Assembly (NCBI GenBank): GCA_035772405.1
Contig: JAYKKM010000416.1
Location: 1,083,501 to 1,147,500, forward strand
DNA from: Chrysogorgia sp. JL179-B06
Taxonomy: Eukaryota > Cnidaria > Anthozoa > Scleralcyonacea > Chrysogorgiidae
Direction: 5' to 3'
DNA length: 64,000 nt
The position numbers were made by a program, and so were the translations under genes. The notes under the pieces were generated by a model, which made no database searches, was not told where the DNA came from, and saw only the letters and a program-made list of their open reading frames with translations. Shown here in pieces: positions 48,790 through 56,139 of the stretch. Position 1 is the stretch's first letter; each line of letters starts with the position of its first letter.

Positions 48790-50220
48790 ATGACAACTCC
48801 AATAGAGTCCGCGATACGTGCGTATTACGGAAAGAACTACGACAAGGTGATGAAGAACACAAAGATCGCTGTTCAGAAGGCAAAGTCGGATTTCATGAAG
48901 AGGTACCCACACGCGACGATGGACAAATTCGAGTTTGACCCCGTCCAATCGTACAAAGGTGACATAGAGAGAGTAGATGTGTACTTTCGAAATAATGATA
49001 TAATCTCGACTGACATTACCAGCACCACGTTCAAGAATGACCAAAGCATGTGGAAATGGCTACACAACAATACACCCTTCCCGAGAATATGGAACAGTGG
49101 TGGAACAGTGCAGAAACTTATCCACACAGAGAGAGCTGGTACGTCTAACGTGACCTACCCGCCGTACACGCTCAACTACCCAGTCAACGACTTCAACATC
49201 TACGTCGATGACAAGAACTACTTTTCGTCTAGTCTACCAAAGATAGTGATAGACACAAAAAAATACTATCAGGATGGACCAGACGGGAGTATGATCAGTG
49301 CGGTGTGGACATTGTCGAAGAGTTACTACCAAGCTATTGCAGCGATGTACATAGCCACGTACAGGTCTGGAGTCTCACTACAAAACCTAACACCAAACCC
49401 TGACGTCCCAAAACAGATTACAAGTCTCATGAGATTTCATGTGTATTTCACAATGAGGAGGGTCATGTTTCGTCTTGACAAAAGTGGACCTGACATTGCC
49501 GATATTCTTAGATTGTACGTACCAGATTGGAGAGTTTTGAGGTCGCACCTACCGCTCGGAGGTAACTGGGTAACCATTATCAAGGACTTGCAAGGAGATT
49601 ACAAACGCTACTGTCTGAGAGTTAGTAACGGGATTACAGAGTTAGGTCAGGAGCTTCTCAACCAGTCGATAGAGGTCTACGTGTACGCCCTGTTGGGCGC
49701 ACAGTCAAAGTCGAAGCAGTCGATCGTTGGATCTCGCGCAAGTGCTCGCGAAGTTCAACAAGTCTTTAGAAACATCGTTGAAGACGCAGTCGTCCAGTAC
49801 TCACCGAGCGTGTGGATTAATCTCATGAACAGAGCTATCAAGGACACTAATGTGAAACTGGACATGGCAGTCACACCGAACGTATGGTTAATACCACGAA
49901 GCATGGTCTTACTGAAAACACCTATCCCAGGGTATAACAACTTGCTAAGAGAGTCGTCAGAGACGAACATGGTGTTTGGATACAATAGTGAGCTTAACTT
50001 CTCTTCACCGAAGGATGTGGTGAAAACTCACTCTAATGGAGGAGAACATCTTGAGGTATTACCTGACGCCGGTGCTTCACACCGGAAGGACAAAGCAAAG
50101 GGAGACGCGAAGCGCCAGCCAAAGGGCATAACAACTCCTCCGAACACACCCACCTCCTCGTTGCTCTCCATTTCGTTGGAGGTATTGTTAGGAGTGATAG
50201 TAAGCAAATTTGTCTTGTAG
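48790..50220 (+). CDS. Module B 476-aa protein with C-terminal membrane anchor
   Basis: Relative of the A protein at 36477-38201 without its duplicated N-terminus. Shared blocks include IRAYYGKNYDKVMKNTKIAV, NDQSMWKWLHNN, SGGTVQ, LLNQSIEVYVYALLGAQ and GYNNLLR. The end has one EGGEHLE-like block (NGGEHLEVL), a basic linker and a hydrophobic anchor (ISLEVLLGVIVSKFVL). The single repeat block against two or more in A points to expansion in A. Family unknown. Confidence 0.75.
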   Translation: MTTPIESAIRAYYGKNYDKVMKNTKIAVQKAKSDFMKRYPHATMDKFEFDPVQSYKGDIERVDVYFRNNDIISTDITSTTFKNDQSMWKWLHNNTPFPRIWNSGGTVQKLIHTERAGTSNVTYPPYTLNYPVNDFNIYVDDKNYFSSSLPKIVIDTKKYYQDGPDGSMISAVWTLSKSYYQAIAAMYIATYRSGVSLQNLTPNPDVPKQITSLMRFHVYFTMRRVMFRLDKSGPDIADILRLYVPDWRVLRSHLPLGGNWVTIIKDLQGDYKRYCLRVSNGITELGQELLNQSIEVYVYALLGAQSKSKQSIVGSRASAREVQQVFRNIVEDAVVQYSPSVWINLMNRAIKDTNVKLDMAVTPNVWLIPRSMVLLKTPIPGYNNLLRESSETNMVFGYNSELNFSSPKDVVKTHSNGGEHLEVLPDAGASHRKDKAKGDAKRQPKGITTPPNTPTSSLLSISLEVLLGVIVSKFVL

Positions 50221-50228
50221 AGTAATAA

Positions 50229-50978
50229 ATGAGCTTGTATCTTGGACACGACGAACCAAAAAGAGAGAAAGACGAACGACTTGGCGAAGCAAGACCTTAC
50301 GAGACTGTTTTTAACGTGAACGTTAAAAACGCAAAGGTTACCTATCATCGCGCTGGAAGTAGCAAAGTGGAGCAAATAGAAGACGGAAGATTTCGTCTCC
50401 ATCAAAACACATACCTCAAAAGTCCCACCGTAGATGTCGACGCTGACTCTGTGAAGAATTTGGGTAATAACAGAATGGTCTTTGACTGTCCACAACTAAC
50501 TCAAGCTAATGTCTCCATATTTATGGTTTTCAAATTACTAGCTACCCCGTCGTCCGGTGGTTACGGGTACGTCGTTGGTAACGACAATGGGAGTCACGAT
50601 AAATTTATAGGTTACAAAATAGGGTTTACTAATCGAATATCGTACGGTGGGGGATGGCCTGTAAAGGAATACAATTGTACACTACCGCCCGGTCTTGTAG
50701 GGACTGACAAACATCTCGTATCTTGTCATTGGTTGATGAAAGGTAGTCATGTACGTGTGAATAACACGGTGTTGTTTCGCTCAGCCTTTAACGCGAACAC
50801 TAAGAGTATTGGCGCTCCTTTTGGCTCCATATTCTTTAATGAACGTTATAATAGTTCAGATAGAACGAGAGGTACGTCAGGCGAGATCTATGGTCTGAGA
50901 GTTGTGAAAGGTTTCTTGGAGGCAGATGATATCTCAAGGATCAACAAGAGTATGATGTTGGAGTACAACATTGCTTAA
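50229..50978 (+). CDS. Module B LamG-like lectin protein without shaft
   Basis: A 249-residue protein with a short N-terminus similar to A (MSLYLGHDEP), then a beta-rich LamG/concanavalin-like domain: FDCPQLTQANVSIFMVFKLL, HDKFIGYKIGF, SCHWLMKGSHVRVNN, GEIYGLRVVKGFLEADDISR, MMLEYNIA. The GGRMSGDIDM shaft motif of the A protein is absent. It could be a glycan-binding spike or receptor protein; the partner is unknown. The ATG follows AGAGTAATAA. Confidence 0.62.
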   Translation: MSLYLGHDEPKREKDERLGEARPYETVFNVNVKNAKVTYHRAGSSKVEQIEDGRFRLHQNTYLKSPTVDVDADSVKNLGNNRMVFDCPQLTQANVSIFMVFKLLATPSSGGYGYVVGNDNGSHDKFIGYKIGFTNRISYGGGWPVKEYNCTLPPGLVGTDKHLVSCHWLMKGSHVRVNNTVLFRSAFNANTKSIGAPFGSIFFNERYNSSDRTRGTSGEIYGLRVVKGFLEADDISRINKSMMLEYNIA

Positions 50979-51001
50979 AAAAGAGTTTAGAAGAAAAGGA
51001 A

Positions 51002-52084
51002 ATGATAGACACACGTCCTCGGGTCAAAAAGGCAATGGCTGATGGTTGGAAGAGATACTTGAGGGGTTTGCGGAGAAAAGTCGAAATTGAAAATGGCTTA
51101 AGGAGTTGTGATGGGGTAGAAAGAGAGATGACCGAGAATACACAGTTAACACCCGCAAAGGGTTATAACCCAAAAGAACACATGATCTTTTCTGACCCTG
51201 TTTCGGGAAAGATTCCAGACAGCAAACCAAAGATTGAGTTTAAGAGAATCAACATTTCTACTCGCAACGAGGACGGGACGGAGGGTGAACTCATCATCCC
51301 CACTGAGCGCCTGTACTCGTTTGGAGTTTCGGAGAACACTAGTCAAGAGACTGGCAAGGTCACTGGCTTTACCTTTCCCCTGTGTTTGTGGAACCGCGAT
51401 GGGGCAACAAAGGAGGAGGAGACTTGGATCAACACCTTTGACGCTATCGTTGACCATTGCATCGACCACTTGGTCAAAAACCGTGAGGAGATTGACAGAT
51501 TCGAGTTGGAACACAATGATCTTACCAAGTCCAAGGGTGGGTTAAACCCCCTCTATTGGAAAACAGAGAAGATTGAGGACAAGAGCACTGGGAAAACCGT
51601 TCTTCGAAGGGTCCCCGGTCGTGGTCCGACGCTATACGCAAAACTTATCTACCACAAGAAGCAAGACAAGTTCCTTACGCAGTTTTTTGACCTTGACGAC
51701 AAACCGGTGGAGGCTCAGTCACTAATGGGAAAACACTGCTACGCAAGCGGTGCAGTGAAGATCGAGTCCATCTTCATTGGTGCTCGAATCTCCTTGCAAG
51801 TCAAGTTGTACGAGGCAGTCGTGGAGCCAAGCAAGATGGGGATGAAACGTCTCTTGGCCCGCCGAAAGCCAGAGCCTGAGTGTGAAACAGCCACCGCTGT
51901 AATGGAGGAGAGGGAATTTGTCATTGAGTCAGAGTCGGAGGAAGAGTCAGATGGTGAATATCCCATCGAGTCAGAGGACGAGACGCCAAATCCTCTCAAG
52001 CGAACAAAAAGTGAAGAAAAACAGTGGTGGTTGGAAAGAGCTGCGCGAGCCAAACCAGGTGAGGCGTACGACACAGTTTATTGA
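51002..52084 (+). CDS. Putative ssDNA-binding-like protein (NCLDV DUF5871-type pattern)
   Basis: A 360-residue protein present only in module B. The core (residues 85-290) has the pattern of a family in large DNA viruses thought to bind single-stranded DNA: LIIPTERLYSFGVSENTSQE, TGFTFPLCLWNRDG, NTFDAIVDHCIDHLV, then YAKLIYHKKQDKFLTQFFD and GAVKIESIFIGARISLQVKL. The C-terminal 65 residues are acidic and disordered (ESESEEESDGEYPIESED), as in many ssDNA-binding proteins that meet replication partners. It would suit protein-primed replication, which exposes single strands. I give this family name from remembered pattern only. Confidence 0.4.
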   Translation: MIDTRPRVKKAMADGWKRYLRGLRRKVEIENGLRSCDGVEREMTENTQLTPAKGYNPKEHMIFSDPVSGKIPDSKPKIEFKRINISTRNEDGTEGELIIPTERLYSFGVSENTSQETGKVTGFTFPLCLWNRDGATKEEETWINTFDAIVDHCIDHLVKNREEIDRFELEHNDLTKSKGGLNPLYWKTEKIEDKSTGKTVLRRVPGRGPTLYAKLIYHKKQDKFLTQFFDLDDKPVEAQSLMGKHCYASGAVKIESIFIGARISLQVKLYEAVVEPSKMGMKRLLARRKPEPECETATAVMEEREFVIESESEEESDGEYPIESEDETPNPLKRTKSEEKQWWLERAARAKPGEAYDTVY

Positions 52085-52129
52085 GGTTACAAAGTGGTTT
52101 TATAGTCGAGTGACTATAAAACGTCCAAC

Positions 52130-52354
52130 TCACTTGAAAGGGTCGTCTGGGATTAGTTTCTTCTGTTGTGCGTACTTTACAGCGATCGTTCCAACACTGA
52201 TTGCGACTGCGAGTTTCAACGTTCCTATGAGAGTAGTTGGCGTACTGAGAGACTCTCCAAAAACTTTCCTCGACGCCATACTAATTCCAACTCCTGCGGT
52301 GGTGTAGAGCAGAGTGTCGTACACCTCGTTCATGATTTCTTTTCGATCTGTCAT
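52130..52354 (-). CDS. Module B small hydrophobic protein (RKEIMNEVYD family), inverted
   Basis: The 74-residue relative of 40998-41231. Shared blocks: DRKEIMNEVYDTLLYTTAGV, SMASRKVFGESLSTP, GTLKLAVAISVGTIAVKYAQ and PDDPFK. In module A the gene is plus-strand, here minus, together with its neighbour, so a two-gene cassette was inverted. The ATG follows CTATAATAAAGA. Confidence 0.75.
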   Translation of the reverse strand: MTDRKEIMNEVYDTLLYTTAGVGISMASRKVFGESLSTPTTLIGTLKLAVAISVGTIAVKYAQQKKLIPDDPFK

Positions 52355-52378
52355 TCTTTATTATAGAAAAAAAGTTTT

Positions 52379-52747
52379 CTAGTCAAAAGACTCGAGGTCG
52401 GAACAAGCGTCGGCCTGGTCTGAACATGGCGTCGTCGACGGAGTCGTCAACGAAGCGTTGGCCTGGTCTGGACGCGTCTGGCGAAGCGAGGGTCCTCGGT
52501 CTGAGGAAGGCTCGTCATTGCGTTTGAAGAAAAAGTACAACCCTCCAGCAACGCCAATCGCTCCAACAACGTACCCAAGATTACCAACGAGTTGGTTGCT
52601 CTGGTCTCCACCACCTTGCTCAAGTTGCTCAAGTCTCCCCTGGGCTCTCTTCGCTTTCGCAGCTTTGCTAATCGCAGCGAGTTTTCCTCGCTCGACCATC
52701 TTTGGGTCCTTTGTTTTCTCAGGTTTTTGAGCTGTGATAGTCTCCAT
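52379..52747 (-). CDS. Module B small single-TM protein (KDPKMVERGKLAAISKAAK family), inverted
   Basis: The 122-residue relative of 40681-40980. KTKDPKMVERGKLAAISKAA, then an insert with glutamines and glycines, one TM (GNLGYVVGAIGVAGGLYFFF), a low-complexity Asp/Ala/Thr tail and the ending DLESFD. It is upstream of the 74-residue gene and in the same minus-strand pair. The ATG follows GCATAGATAAAG. The tail is longer than in A. Confidence 0.72.
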   Translation of the reverse strand: METITAQKPEKTKDPKMVERGKLAAISKAAKAKRAQGRLEQLEQGGGDQSNQLVGNLGYVVGAIGVAGGLYFFFKRNDEPSSDRGPSLRQTRPDQANASLTTPSTTPCSDQADACSDLESFD

Positions 52748-52759
52748 CTTTATCTATGC

Positions 52760-53125
52760 CACCAAGATTTTCGTTCGGTTCTACCAAAGTCACTAACATT
52801 CTACCTAAAAGTTACTAGAATTACTAACGTTCTACCTAAAAGTTACTAAAATTACTAACGTTCTACCCAAAAGTTACTAGAATTGCTACCCTCTCTACCC
52901 AAAAGCTACTAAAATTACTAACGTTCTACCCAAAAGTTACTAGAATTGCTACCCTCTCTACCCAAAAGCTACTAAAATTACTAACGTTCTACCCAAAAGT
53001 TACTAGAATTGCTACCCTCTCTACCCAAAAGCTACTAAAATTACTAACGTTCTACCCAAAAGTTACTAGAATTGCTACCCTCTCTACCCAAAAGCTACTA
53101 AAATTACTACCCAAGTCTACCAAAA
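52760..53125. repeat. 63-bp tandem repeat between divergent module B genes
   Basis: About four copies of a 63-bp unit, each composed of two similar 31-32 bp halves built on CTACCCAAAAGTTACTAGAA and CTACCCAAAAGCTACTAAAA. It fills the gap between a minus-strand gene (ending upstream at 52747) and a plus-strand gene (53148). Such iterons could be a replication or control region, or simply an expanded satellite. Confidence 0.8.
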
Positions 53126-53147
53126 AGTTACCTAGTAAGATAAAGAG

Positions 53148-53567
53148 ATGACATCTATGATGGTAGGAGGACTATTCAATGCACTTGCGTTCGCTGGTGC
53201 AGGGTTTCTTTTCAAACACATTGAGGGAAACAAGTATGGAGAAGAGATTAGCCGCCATAATCTCGCGATGGAGAAACTCACGCGGGATAGGGAATTGTGG
53301 AACGAGGAAGAGGTAGCTCGCAGAAACAAAGTTGCGCGACTACGTCTCGCCTTATCAGACGCAAACCACAGCATCAACGACACGAACGCGGCTCTCGACG
53401 CGCTTTCTGCTACGCTTCGCAAGACTGCAAAGTTCCAAAAGAGACCAGAGTTGAATAACTACTATACACCATCACGGGAGATGCAAGAGTACTTGTCGGT
53501 GACAGAGGGGTTGATGTATGTAGGTGTTGGATGGGCTGGGTATAAGGTTGTGTCAATTATGATCTAA
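53148..53567 (+). CDS. Module B small protein, GGLFNALAFAGAGFLF family
   Basis: The 139-residue relative of 41248-41652: GGLFNALAFAGAGFLF, RHNLAMEKLTRDRELW, SDANHSINDTNAALDAL, then a different end with a second hydrophobic segment (GLMYVGVGWAGYKVVSIMI). The ATG follows GATAAAGAG. The plus orientation as in A confirms that only the two neighbouring genes were inverted. Confidence 0.75.
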   Translation: MTSMMVGGLFNALAFAGAGFLFKHIEGNKYGEEISRHNLAMEKLTRDRELWNEEEVARRNKVARLRLALSDANHSINDTNAALDALSATLRKTAKFQKRPELNNYYTPSREMQEYLSVTEGLMYVGVGWAGYKVVSIMI

Positions 53568-53592
53568 AGATAGCAAACGCAACAACAAAAAC

Positions 53593-53940
53593 ATGTCACT
53601 CACGAAAGCAAGTACCAACTATCTAACTACCAGGGAACTGAAAGTCATCGTGAGAGAGCGAGGTGTCAAGCTAAAGCAAAGGGCAAAACATTGTGAGATT
53701 CTAGCAGCGTTGGGGATGGAACCTATCGATATCCCAAAGAGATACGACCATTGTAAGAGAAGGAAACTCGCCCAGGTCGTGGTCAAGACAAACATGACCA
53801 CTGGAGAGGAGACAAAGTTTGGGAGTATCACCGCGCTAGCGAATAGTTTGAGTCTCTTCCCAGGGTCTATTACCTATCGGATAAGAACAGGGAAAAGTCT
53901 AATCGTTGGCGACATCTCCTTCACGTTCCGTAAAGAGTGA
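53593..53940 (+). CDS. SAP-like / NUMOD-like small DNA-binding protein
   Basis: A 115-residue protein found only in module B. Residues 8-45 (YLTTRELKVIVRERGVKLK) resemble a SAP helix-extended-helix motif. Residues 65-112 (TGEETKFGSITALANSLS, then GSITYRIRTGKSLIVGD) resemble the NUMOD DNA-binding repeat of homing endonucleases. No nuclease domain is attached. It lies just upstream of the polymerase remnant. A control or DNA-architecture role is possible. Confidence 0.45.
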   Translation: MSLTKASTNYLTTRELKVIVRERGVKLKQRAKHCEILAALGMEPIDIPKRYDHCKRRKLAQVVVKTNMTTGEETKFGSITALANSLSLFPGSITYRIRTGKSLIVGDISFTFRKE

Positions 53941-54011
53941 GATCACTATTCATTTGATTTTTCCACTCAAAAATCATATGAGGCTTAAAGACATAACCTA
54001 CACCCAGAAAG

Positions 54012-54872
54012 ATGTCGCAAATCTTAGACAAACCTATTCCATCAGGGCTTGGACCCACGATGGTACCCACAACGTATACGGCAAAGAAAAAGGGTCCAAA
54101 ACTTCTAAAGAGGTCCACTCTGAGAGGAAAAATGGACTCATGGTACGATTGGCTTGTGAGTCAAACCCAAAAGCCTATCAAGAAACGAGTATTGACGGCT
54201 TTCAGATTCTTCAAGCAAAAGATCTCTAGCTTGTACAAGGAGAAGGACTTGGTGATGGAGAGATCGGAGACATCTCTCAAAGGGTTTTCGGAGACCCACA
54301 CGATAAAAGCCTCGGCGAAAGTAGACCCAAAGACATTCTTGGCGAAGACAAAAGTGTTAGCGCAAGGTCTTTGGAGTCACGAAGTGGAGAAGAGGAAGGG
54401 TGTGAAGACAAAATTCAACCTAGAGTGCGTCATGGTGAGAAGGACAGATGATGGAGACGCTGAGGTATCTGCGCATTTCCACTCACTCACAACTATTGCT
54501 CTACCTGGAACCGACTTGGACGAGATCTACCACACAATGGTAGGAAAGATTTTGGAGAGTCTTGCGACGTACTTGAAGAGAGGGAGTAGTTGGCGAGTGC
54601 TACGAGTCGTAAAGTTGGACGTGTTTATCAACACGTTTAAACCACTGAGAGGTTCGTCGTACATTCCCACACCAAACGCGTTGGTTAGAAAGAATGCCAT
54701 AGTCAACGTTCAAAACGAGAACGATCATGAGTGTTTCAAGTGGACTGTGACTGTGGCGAGGATGATCGAGAGAAAAAACGCAGAGAGACTCGACAAAGTT
54801 ACGAGAGAGTTTGACTGGACTGGGATTGGTGTACAGATTGATCTAAACATAACTATACATACAGCACTATAG
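54012..54872 (+). pseudogene. POLB: Truncated N-terminus of module B DNA polymerase B
   Basis: 286 codons align to the first about 300 residues of the complete polymerase at 56140: IIDKPIP-like ILDKPIPSGLG, KSETSLRGFS against RSETSLKGFSETH, LDCVMVR against LECVMVRRTDDG, SRGSNWRLLHVV against KRGSSWRVLRVV, SSYIPTPNALVRKNAIVNV. Similarity ends after FDWTG (about 54820), and the remaining dozen or so codons lead to a stop at 54872 within the module A start-site region. All exonuclease and polymerase motifs are missing, so it has no polymerase function. A stand-alone N-terminal (terminal-protein-like) role cannot be ruled out, since the frame is otherwise open. Confidence 0.85.
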
Positions 54873-54874
54873 TT

Positions 54875-55168
54875 ATGAGTGCTAGAACTTTGAAGGAGAT
54901 AGCGATGGAAGCAGACGAGAAGCTTAAACACGACGCACTGGAGACAAATACACATAACGTATTGAAGATACTTTTCGAGAACCAGAAGAAACACAACGAA
55001 GCGTTGACTGTACTATGTAAGAACCTCATTATCCAGGTAAACGAGACCAAAGAGTTGAGACTACTATTGTCAGACACTCGAGATCGATTAAGACAGATCA
55101 CGACGACACAGCACAATGGGAAGACATTCAGTAGAGATTACAAGTTACATAACTATTACGCACTCTAG
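54875..55168 (+). CDS. 97-aa coiled-coil protein, partial relative of 41248-41652
   Basis: A small helical protein (MSARTLKEIAMEADEKLKHD) that ends HNGKTFSRDYKLHNYYAL, matching YDGKTFSKEPELSDYYKPS of the module A protein at 41248. The preceding coil has LLLSDTRDRLRQITTT against QLSDANADINDTN. The hydrophobic N-terminus of the relatives is absent. It is the first gene after the right border of module B. Its ATG follows CAGCACTATAGTT, more like module A. Soluble partner of the membrane-bound version is one possibility. Confidence 0.55.
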   Translation: MSARTLKEIAMEADEKLKHDALETNTHNVLKILFENQKKHNEALTVLCKNLIIQVNETKELRLLLSDTRDRLRQITTTQHNGKTFSRDYKLHNYYAL

Positions 55169-55225
55169 AGCGACACTTAAGTTACCACACTATAGTCTAA
55201 ATATACATATAGTATAGTAACTTAG

Positions 55226-55849
55226 ATGGTTGACGAACGCACAATGAGAATGTTCTACGCTGGGTATACGTTGGACGAGATTGAGACGTCAAAAAAGTGG
55301 AGTGGTACTACATTAGGGTACACATTGGACGAGATCAAGAACGGAAGTAGGGACGCAAAACCAAAAAAGTGGAACGACACCACATACTGTTACGAGTGTG
55401 TTAACCACAGAACCCAAATCGAAGATGGTATATTTAGTTGTAACAAGTGTGGAGAGACTACCTACGGACGCGTGAGAAACTTTGTACCTAACATTTGGAT
55501 GTGCAGGAAATCGGCTCATAGTTACAGTAAGTGGTTAGAGAGAATGGTGACTGGACTAGTTAGTGAGAGTGACATACCAATAGTGATCAGTGATTTTGTA
55601 GAGATAATATGGTCTCTTAAAAGAAACAAACTGATTGTCAAGAATATATCGAAATATATTTTCTATGTCATAAGAATATGCTCTAGAAGAGGTATAGAGT
55701 TGAGAGGTAGTCTTAACGACCTCAAACCTGGTAAGGTCAAGGTGCGATTCGAGCACAACCTGTATAGCGTAGTGTACAAGGATCTAGGTTGGGACGGGAG
55801 AGGAGATCCATACTACAACGAGTGGATCAGAAAAGGTCTAGAGAAATAA
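55226..55849 (+). CDS. Module A zinc-ribbon VLTF3-like protein
   Basis: A 207-residue protein with two short direct repeats at the N-terminus (AGYTLDEIETSKKW; LGYTLDEIKNGS), a zinc ribbon at about residues 55-85 (CYECVNHRTQ, then FSCNKCGETTYG) and a helical domain (LVSESDIPIVISDFVEIIWS; RNKLIVKNISKYIFYVIRIC). The plan is that of late-transcription-factor VLTF3-like proteins in large DNA viruses and some Polintons. It lies just upstream of the polymerase, whereas the module B zinc-ribbon gene lies at the other end. The ATG follows GTATAGTAACTTAG. Confidence 0.5.
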   Translation: MVDERTMRMFYAGYTLDEIETSKKWSGTTLGYTLDEIKNGSRDAKPKKWNDTTYCYECVNHRTQIEDGIFSCNKCGETTYGRVRNFVPNIWMCRKSAHSYSKWLERMVTGLVSESDIPIVISDFVEIIWSLKRNKLIVKNISKYIFYVIRICSRRGIELRGSLNDLKPGKVKVRFEHNLYSVVYKDLGWDGRGDPYYNEWIRKGLEK

Positions 55850-55867
55850 AACATTTAGTATTATATA

Positions 55868-56047
55868 ATGGGAAGACCTAGAATTTACCAAACCAAAGAA
55901 GAAGCTTTAAGAGCAGCCAGAGCGCAAACTAAAGAGTGGATGAACACTCACAAATGGGTGTGTGAGACGTGCGATAGGCCATACCACGTGACCTCTAAAT
56001 ATAAACACCTGAAGACCAAAAAGCATTTGAGAAATTCGGAAGTGTGA
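55868..56047 (+). CDS. 59-aa C2H2 zinc-finger miniprotein
   Basis: A short complete frame: MGRPRIYQTKEEALRAARAQ, then CETCDRPYHVTSKYKHLKTK with the last histidines, giving C-x2-C-x11-H-x5-H as in U1/matrin-type fingers. The GRPRIY...KEEA start is typical of small finger proteins in Polintons and giant viruses. Its ATG follows TAGTATTATATA, the module A motif, and it sits between the zinc-ribbon gene and the polymerase. It may bind DNA or RNA. Confidence 0.7.
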   Translation: MGRPRIYQTKEEALRAARAQTKEWMNTHKWVCETCDRPYHVTSKYKHLKTKKHLRNSEV

Positions 56048-56139
56048 TTACATTGTACTAGTATAGTAAATTGTAGAAACGACTCTTTTTAGAAAGGGTC
56101 TAAAGAAATAAAACATATCCTATAGTATATAAACATAAC

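Noticed and set aside
51146..52074. Antisense frames over the ssDNA-binding-like gene
   Set aside because: The sense frame is longer, has a start-site context and a coherent pattern; the antisense frames are shadows.
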